From assembly GCA_004325065.1 (NCBI GenBank), contig PITI01000393.1, positions 1 to 13,074 on the forward strand: 13,074 nt of DNA. The letters are read 5' to 3'. Both the position numbers and the translations under genes were made by a program. The notes beneath the pieces were generated by a model. The model was not told the DNA's origin. It saw only the letters and a list, made by a program, of their open reading frames with translations, and ran no database searches. Origin of the DNA: Hamiltosporidium magnivora. Lineage: Eukaryota; Microsporidia; Dubosqiidae. Below, in pieces: positions 7,561 to 13,074 of the stretch (within the stretch, counting starts at the first letter, position 1; each line of letters starts with the position of its first letter).

Positions 7561-8654
7561 TACAAAAATATTTCAACTAAATATTTTTAAACATTTTTCG
7601 ATTTTAGCTCTGATTTAAATATCATTATCAAATATATTTTGAGTTTTTTAAAGAAAAATTCAATCTAATATGTTTTTTTGGAAATTAATTTTAAGCTTTT
7701 TTTTAATAGATAAGAAATATATAAAAGAATCATCAAAAAAACCTTTTCGAATCTATTATGTTCAAATTTGAGTAATAATTTAAGAAAACATTTTTTTGCA
7801 TGGAACCTTTTGAAAAATTATAATTGAATAAAAGAATTTAATTGCATAAAGATTTATAGGAGAATATACAAAGAGTATATTAACTGATATAGCATATGCT
7901 AAAAAAAAGTTTTACAAAACGATCTACGCGGAATAAGATAGAAGTGAATAAAAATAAGTAGTAAGGTAAACAGAATAGACCGTAAACCAAGCTTAAGTTT
8001 TAAAAAAAACTGAGTAAATTAAACAGAAGAAGAATATATGTAAAATAAAAAAGATCTTAAATTTTTTATAAGAAATTTCTGAGGAAGCCTCAAAATGTAG
8101 ATATAAAAAACAGAAGAATCTTACTAGAAAACACTTGAGGTAAAAATATTAAACTCCAAATAAAAATTCTAAGAAATCACGAGGTAGCTTATTAATTTTA
8201 ATCAGATAGTCTTTTTTTGTGGAAAATAAAATTAAGTTTGATTTCACGAGTTAACGACTATTTATCACATAAAAAGGGAATTAATTATAATTATTGACAT
8301 TTCTATATGTAAAATAGAAAGGTAATATAAATCTAATTTGATTCTAATATCATATCTTTGTAGTTTGTTCGAAAAATAAATGAATTCACAGTTCAGTTGA
8401 TAATTATTTTTACTAGAAACTAATTATAAAAATAGTTAAATGAAAAACATTTTATTTTGGAATTAGTCGCTCATATTATGCTTAATCATTATCTCGCTTT
8501 ATAAAAAATATGTACGTGTTTGTTAGCAATTTTTTTGGGTGGCTAAAAAAAAATCTTAGATTAGATGATAAAGCAGTGTTCTGCTATACTCTGAATAAAT
8601 AAATATTCGAAAAAACAAAAATATTGCAGCCACATGCAATCAACCTAGGAAAAC
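7561..8654. other. Long intergenic stretch, no gene recognised
   Basis: About 1.1 kb of AT-rich sequence with dense stops in all six frames. A perfect 12-bp palindrome, tagcatatgcta, lies at 7890-7901. The stretch lies directly upstream of the right retrotransposon copy and could be unrecognisable, older element sequence. I could not identify reverse transcriptase motifs such as an Y-x-D-D box. No tRNA-like cloverleaf was noticed. Confidence 0.5.
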
Positions 8655-9200
8655 AGTAGTTTATTTAGAAATAGACACGAAAAAGCCTGGTTATGGCTAT
8701 ACTAGACAACAGGATAAAATGATAGATCCATGAAATCACCTCTAATAAATAAATAAAATTTTAAGCCTTCGAAACGAATTACGAGCCGCTTGGTTCAAAA
8801 AATTCTTGATAACAAGTATGCAAAGATAATATTAACCAGCAGGGTAAAAAAACGATCTCAAAATTCGTCAATACTATGCAATATAAATTTATTTGGAACA
8901 GGTGGCAGAATAAGATAACTCTCATTGAAGTATAAATCCCTTTTCAAGATTAACTTCAAATGATTGAAATATAGAATATTAGAAAGTATGATCTTTTCAC
9001 AAACAAGTTATGTCTTGTTTATAAATTTAGTGTGGATATAATTCTTTATGCGATGACCAGACGGTATTGTAAAAAAATACCATAAGACGTATGTTTAAGA
9101 ACTAAGAATTTCTGGGAATGTAGAGGCATATATTAATTCTATAGTACTCAAGAATATAGTCGAAAAAAATTCTTTTTATCGAAGAAGAAGACATGCATGA
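8655..9200 (+). pseudogene. Decayed non-LTR retrotransposon, zinc-knuckle/endonuclease end (right copy)
   Basis: This is a second, longer copy of the family seen at 2791-3218. In order, across several frameshifts: TKKPGYGYTRQQDKM (8677-8721), ahead of the zinc knuckle; LRNELRAAW (from 8767), an eroded R-H-N segment; NKYAKIILTSRVKKRSQNSS (8811-8870); NKITLIEV (8909-8932), the acidic strand; QD-stop-LQMIE (8945-8968); NIRKYDLFTNKLCLVYKF and DIILYAMT (8975-9058); then DGIVKKYHKTYV and, past TAA 9096, ELRISGNVEAYINSIVLK, to SFYRRRR and TGA 9198. This matches the C-terminal order of R2/NeSL-like elements with a restriction-like endonuclease. The segment carrying the RPD motif is lost or unreadable here. 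The last 28 residues align without gaps to the left copy. It is plus strand and clearly inactive. Confidence 0.8.
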
Positions 9201-9669
9201 ATTAAATTCCGAAGAAAACTCGAGAGAGCGTAATTTGGGTTTATTGAAGAAACAGGGAAACAAAAACGGCCCCCTTCTACTTTTAAAGAGACTAAATAAC
9301 GAAATAGATGGTTTTTTATAAGTATATTTCAAAAATATTTTACTCTTTATAGATATTGTAACAATTCTAAAGAAACCTATAATATAATAAAAGAAGATTC
9401 GGAATTACAAAAAAAATGACTAGATTAAACATTTGGAAAATATATATGCGAGAGAAAGTTTGCTAATCTATCTTCTAATTTTATGAAACTCCATTTTATA
9501 TGTTTCAATTTGAGGTGAAGAAGGTTAACACATTAAAAACCGTTTATTTAGAAATGAATGAATTAGAATAGAACTAAAAGTATATATTGAATTTTTGATG
9601 GACTATAAAAGATCTTAGATCCAAAGGCAGATTCATTTTAATCCTGGATCAGAACAAATAAAAAGATAA
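9201..9669. other. Intergenic stretch between two transposon remnants
   Basis: No gene is supported. A plus-strand run at 9160-9321 (ATG 9193, MHELNSEENSRERNLGLLKK and on to TAA) overlaps the end of the retrotransposon copy in another frame and could be the frameshifted tail of its protein. The antisense run at 9102-9332 is its shadow. The remainder has frequent stops and may be the 3' untranslated part of the element. Confidence 0.45.
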
Positions 9670-10023
9670 AATGGTAATGGATACTATTTCAAAAATCAAT
9701 GTAAGGGCGTGAAAATTAGGCCAAAACTTAGGAACGCAAAAGCAAAAAACTGTCTGGTAAGATACAGAACTTGTGAATATGGAAATGGTACGAGAATTTC
9801 TCACTGGTAGTGCATAAAAGAAGAGAGACCTGATTGATGTTTGAAATTATCAAAGAGATATTCGATTTGTGTTCAAATTCTTAATCTTTGACGCAGAGAA
9901 ATAGAGAAAACTAAAATTGGTAATATATGTTTGAACCTGGTGAAAATTAAAAAAAGCAAAGAATTAAATATTGATTTAATAAATAATGTTTGGGCAAACC
10001 TAAAATATATTATGAGTTTGTAA
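9670..10023 (+). pseudogene. Probable FLYWCH zinc-finger/MULE transposase remnant
   Basis: The plus strand is open for 46 codons at 9670-9807: NGNGYYFKNQCKGVKIRPKL, RNAKAKNCLVRYRT and CEYGNGTRI, up to TAG. This recalls the FLYWCH finger (G-Y-x-Y, then W-x-C, then C-x-A-R-x-x-T, then a His pair), with K-N-C-L-V-R-Y-R-T as the clearest match. The W-x-C and His-x-His parts are eroded. After a broken stretch, a second open run of 43 codons at 9892-10020 reads REIEKTKIGNICLNLVKIKK, then ELNIDLINNVWANLKYIMSL. It resembles the helical linker that follows the FLYWCH finger in microsporidian MULE-type transposases. The DDE catalytic domain is not visible. Its 3' end runs antisense into the last codons of the LRR gene. 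Confidence 0.4.
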
Positions 10024-12403
10024 AGATGTTTTGTTTGTATAAACCACACCCAAGCCAAATAGGAAGTGGCAGAAACCTATATATATTGAAATAAATAAGA
10101 TTCATACCAATTAAACTTTCTAGCGACTCTTTATATTTTCCGGACTCTAAAAATATGCCTATTTCTAAAATTTTAAGCCGTTTAAAATTTAAAATAGAAA
10201 AAATCTCAAACTTTTCCAATTTTTCAGCAACGAGGTCAAGCTTTATTATGGTATTCTTAATATTCAGCTGGAGGATTTCATTTAAAATATCAAAACTAGA
10301 AAGTTTTTTTTGAATACTTAGTCTTAGATATTTTAATACTTTAAACTTAGAAAAAACAATGATGTCTTCTGTATATAAGCATCCTATGCTGTAAGTAAGT
10401 TCTTCTAAATTTTCTAAATTGAAGAAATATGAAAGCACACGTAATATACTAAAAGATGTTTTATTTCCAATTTCGAAATTGTTTTGATACCTAACACATT
10501 TTAATAACAGTAGATTTTCTAAATTTTTCAGTTTCGAAATATTTAGTTTAGATATTCTATCCTCGATAAAATAATTTTTGTCATTCGAATCACCTAGTAT
10601 GTGCAAGTTAAAGAAAAGGCATTTCAAATTTTTAAATTTGCTTAAAAATATAAAAAAATTACTATTTAGGGTATCAACGAGTTGAATTAACTTAATATAA
10701 ATAACAGATTCATTGTAAAAATTTGATATAATACCATCTTTTGTTATATCAAAAACTTTGAATTTAAAGAAAATCACAGAAGTCAAATGATTTGAATTAA
10801 GAATAACCTTTAAAAGCTTATCAGTTAATTTTATGTTTTCAAAATATAACTTTTTCAAATTGTTAAAAGATTCTAAAAATTCGTAACAGTTTAAACAGTT
10901 ATCTTTGACGTTTTTCAAATTTATTTTTAATCGCTTTATCAATTTATAGTTAAATATTTTGGAGAAATACGTCGAAGTATAATATTTTTTGTGTAAATTT
11001 AGATCAATCCCACATAAATAATTATAAAGATTATAAGTTGAAAATATTTCATACTTATTTTCTATATCTGATATTTCTAAGTCACTTGATAAATCTACAA
11101 TTATATTATCTTTTGTTCCCGATAAATAAATAGATGAGGCTTTGTAAAGTAGTGGTAAACTTCTACAGAAAAATAGTTTTAATACTTTTATTGATTTCAA
11201 AACCACCGAATTCTCAATAAAAACCATATCTTCTTCGAAGTTAACAGTTAAGAATTCTAATGCAAGTTTTTCAACATTTTCAAAATATTGTAATTTTTCT
11301 AGAAATAATTTAAATCTTAGGCCAATATTAATGATTTTTACGTTTTTTACGGTTTTAAAAAACCCAAGTTGGTGTAATTTATCAAATAAAGGTAGTTCTG
11401 CTTGTTTGATTGTTGCTGTAAAACTTATTAATATCTTTGGCAATAGAAGTAAAATTGTCTCTGAGTCTAACTCATTTTCATATACGCAGAAATTTGTGTA
11501 TAACTTATCAATCAGGAAAATATTCATCATCATATTCCATTTATCCAAAGAATTTGCTTTTAATAAACGTTTATACAAATGACAAGCTACGAGATCAATA
11601 CACACAAAATTATCTTTGATTTTATGTTCCTTATGTTGTCTTAAAATGTGCGAAAATTCTATCGGATGATATTTATGAAACATTTTATATATATAGGTTT
11701 TGTTCATCAAAATTAATTTCAAAAAACATTCAATCAAATCTCTAACCTGTAAATTATTGTATTCTTTATGATTTAAAATCAAAAAAGTGGCATCTTTTAC
11801 AAAATCCATATTTGAAATAACAGAATAATAAACCAAGGTTTTGATCAATATATTGTAATTTTTATTTCTCTTAACTCTAAAGATATTTAAATATTTAAGA
11901 ATTTCAAAAAATATTTGAGGATCAATTTGCATTATAATATTATCATAATCTTGAAGTATTTTAATAAAGTATGCAAATATAGGAAAATCATTAGATTTTA
12001 TGTATACAATAACTTCAACCTTATTCTGAAGAATTAATTTATCAAGAAAATCGAATGAAATTGTTATATCATTTGGATATAAAATTATAAGTTCATTTTT
12101 CGAATTTGAAGCAGCTAAAGGTGACTCAAGACATAATGAATCTTGAATTTTCATAAAAGAGCCTGTATTTACACATAAAAAGTACGTGTCGCTATTTTTT
12201 TGCATATTAAACACTTCTTTTTCCGTGAGTTCTATAAATTTTACTTTTAGACAATATAGATGGTTCTGAAATAGGAAAATTGTAAGAATTATACGATCTA
12301 TTTGCTTAGGAAAACAAAGGCAGAGTAAAATACCATTTAAATAATCTTTAACCGTTTCAAAATATTTTAAAAAGTCATTCACGGATTTTTTATCATGATA
12401 CAT
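10010..12403 (-). CDS. Leucine-rich-repeat protein of unknown function
   Basis: This encodes 797 residues from ATG 12403 (MYHDKKSVND) to TAA. The frame remains open upstream to a GTG at 12421, but a eukaryotic gene should start at the ATG. The C-terminal half (from about residue 368) is a run of irregular leucine-rich repeats, for example FNNLKKLYFENIKL, FKNLKCLFFNLHIL, LKNLENLLLLKCV and FKRLKILEIGIFL, which should form a binding solenoid. The N-terminal part (1-350) is helical; EVIVYIKSNDFPIFAYFIKI followed by FFEILKYL only vaguely recalls a BTB fold. No signal peptide, membrane segment or kinase/NACHT motif is seen. Large LRR families of unknown role are known in microsporidia such as Hamiltosporidium. 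The final 20 residues (PLPIWLGCGLYKQN and on) break the repeat pattern and lie next to an antisense transposon remnant, so the true C-terminus may have been lost or replaced. Confidence 0.87.
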   Translation of the reverse strand: MYHDKKSVNDFLKYFETVKDYLNGILLCLCFPKQIDRIILTIFLFQNHLYCLKVKFIELTEKEVFNMQKNSDTYFLCVNTGSFMKIQDSLCLESPLAASNSKNELIILYPNDITISFDFLDKLILQNKVEVIVYIKSNDFPIFAYFIKILQDYDNIIMQIDPQIFFEILKYLNIFRVKRNKNYNILIKTLVYYSVISNMDFVKDATFLILNHKEYNNLQVRDLIECFLKLILMNKTYIYKMFHKYHPIEFSHILRQHKEHKIKDNFVCIDLVACHLYKRLLKANSLDKWNMMMNIFLIDKLYTNFCVYENELDSETILLLLPKILISFTATIKQAELPLFDKLHQLGFFKTVKNVKIINIGLRFKLFLEKLQYFENVEKLALEFLTVNFEEDMVFIENSVVLKSIKVLKLFFCRSLPLLYKASSIYLSGTKDNIIVDLSSDLEISDIENKYEIFSTYNLYNYLCGIDLNLHKKYYTSTYFSKIFNYKLIKRLKINLKNVKDNCLNCYEFLESFNNLKKLYFENIKLTDKLLKVILNSNHLTSVIFFKFKVFDITKDGIISNFYNESVIYIKLIQLVDTLNSNFFIFLSKFKNLKCLFFNLHILGDSNDKNYFIEDRISKLNISKLKNLENLLLLKCVRYQNNFEIGNKTSFSILRVLSYFFNLENLEELTYSIGCLYTEDIIVFSKFKVLKYLRLSIQKKLSSFDILNEILQLNIKNTIIKLDLVAEKLEKFEIFSILNFKRLKILEIGIFLESGKYKESLESLIGMNLIYFNIYRFLPLPIWLGCGLYKQNIFTNS

Positions 12404-12428
12404 TGTTCGAATAGAAATCACTTTTTAC

Positions 12429-12431
12429 GGG
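12429..12431 (-). promoter_or_regulatory. CCC-type start motif of the LRR gene
   Basis: The minus strand reads GTACCCGTAAAAAGTG. The CCC is 25 bases ahead of ATG 12403 and only seven bases ahead of the in-frame GTG at 12421. The wording closely matches the SCC3 motif (ACCCGCATAAAAATG), which supports this as the promoter element. Confidence 0.45.
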
Positions 12432-12592
12432 TACATAAATCTAATTAATATAAAAAACCAAGATGTTTTAATCTTTAAAATTGTTCTAAATTAAAATAAA
12501 TATATTTTTATCGGTACATAATTTATATAAATTCTACCTTGGATGTTACTTGTCATTTTTTACAATTTATTATATATCCTTTGCATTTTTAT

Positions 12593-12876
12593 CTATTTTT
12601 CATGTACATCTACCATTTGAAATTTTGATCGATCTTTATCAGTTTGTATCGGTATAAATTTTATTTCGTTATTAAGAAGTCCAATATTTTTTCTTGTTCA
12701 AAAATTTTTTCAAAGAGGGAAGCAGATTTTTCACTGTTTCTTGTATGAAAATTCGTATGCCTCCGTTATTCTTTTATTTTGTCTTTAAAACATGTCTTTT
12801 CATCGATAAAAGAAATTACCTGGTTGTCTTCTAAAGTAACATTGCTGTATATATCGCTCCTATTCTTATCGGGCAT
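12593..12876 (-). pseudogene. Possible broken small gene, function unknown
   Basis: Open runs in different minus-strand frames follow one another. The first is 36 codons from ATG 12876 (MPDKNRSDIYSNV, TLEDNQVISFIDEKTCF, to TAA 12766). The middle part is open in more than one frame (for example ETVKNLLPSLKKFLNKKK). The last is about 31 codons ending at TAG 12593 (NIGLLNNEIKFIPIQTDK, then SKFQMVDVHEK). Two frameshifts would join them into roughly 95 codons. The 5' end carries CCCGATAAGAATAGG, resembling the CCC start signals of SCC3 and the LRR gene with a damaged ATG. No family is recognised. Runs of this length also occur by chance, so confidence is low. Confidence 0.22.
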
Positions 12877-13074
12877 TGGAACGGCTGTAATTCAATGTAT
12901 GTAGTTCATACCATTCCCGATATCAGATGAGATTCAATCTAAGTATTTTTTATAAATAATAGTAAATTTATCGTCGAAAAAGTCTTATTCTTTTCAGTTT
13001 TTTTAATTCAACCTTTTGCAGGTGAGCCTAGAAGATATACCAACTTGGATAAGTTAAATATGAAGTATATTTAC

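Noticed and set aside
7890..7901. Perfect palindrome tagcatatgcta as a regulatory site
   Set aside because: It is far from any gene start, and single 12-bp palindromes are expected by chance in AT-rich DNA of this length.
8667..8708. FRNRHEKAWLWLY read as an R-H-D/R-H-N motif of a reverse transcriptase tail
   Set aside because: The adjacent frame (TKKPGYGYTRQQDKM) fits the segment that precedes the zinc knuckle, and the R-H-N position is better placed at 8767 onward. The apparent RHE is an out-of-frame coincidence.
9102..9332. Minus-strand open frame of 76 codons
   Set aside because: It is antisense to the end of the retrotransposon remnant, is rich in Ser/Phe as shadow frames are, and has no CCC-type start motif.
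9873..10058. Minus-strand open frame of 61 codons starting MAWVWFIQ
   Set aside because: It overlaps the end of the LRR gene in another frame and is antisense to the FLYWCH-like remnant, so it is a shadow.
12404..12421. GTG 12421 as the start of the LRR protein
   Set aside because: Eukaryotic genes rarely start with GTG, and an ATG follows 18 bases later. The ATG was used for annotation, and the GTG with its nearby CCC motif is kept only as a finding.

Overview
Organism. The window is extremely AT-rich and looks like nuclear DNA of a microsporidian with an expanded, transposon-littered genome. Evidence: three long intronless genes, all on the minus strand; a divergent cohesin Scc3/STAG protein and a leucine-rich-repeat protein; CCC- or GGG-type motifs just ahead of start codons, a known microsporidian promoter signature; and, between the genes, dead transposons of types common in microsporidia. 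The genus cannot be named from this sequence alone. Layout. 1-250 is an 86-bp tandem repeat. 481-2526 (minus) is a helical protein with an N-terminal coiled coil, possibly a vesicle-tethering subunit (weak RINT1/Tip20-like resemblance). 2527-3996 is non-genic and holds the decayed 3' end of a non-LTR retrotransposon (about 2790-3218, plus). 3997-6969 (minus) is SCC3, the cohesin subunit. 6970-10009 is a 3-kb transposon graveyard on the plus strand: a possible retroelement integrase scrap (about 7386-7560), a second decayed copy of the same non-LTR element (about 8655-9200), and a probable FLYWCH/MULE transposase remnant (about 9670-10023). 10010-12403 (minus) is an LRR protein of about 797 residues. 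12593-12876 (minus) may be a broken small gene. How it fits together. The three genes show no shared pathway: chromosome cohesion, possible vesicle tethering, and an LRR protein of unknown partner. Their co-orientation with 1.5-3 kb gaps gives no sign of an operon. The best-supported new content is in the gaps. Two copies of the C-terminal restriction-like endonuclease region of one non-LTR retrotransposon family can be read through stops and frameshifts and aligned with each other. The CCCG-A/T-rich-ATG motif recurs at SCC3, the LRR gene and the putative broken gene, and it affects which start codons are credible. No undescribed multi-gene system (defence cassette, CRISPR, biosynthetic cluster) is visible. 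Statements about families come from recalled knowledge without database searches.
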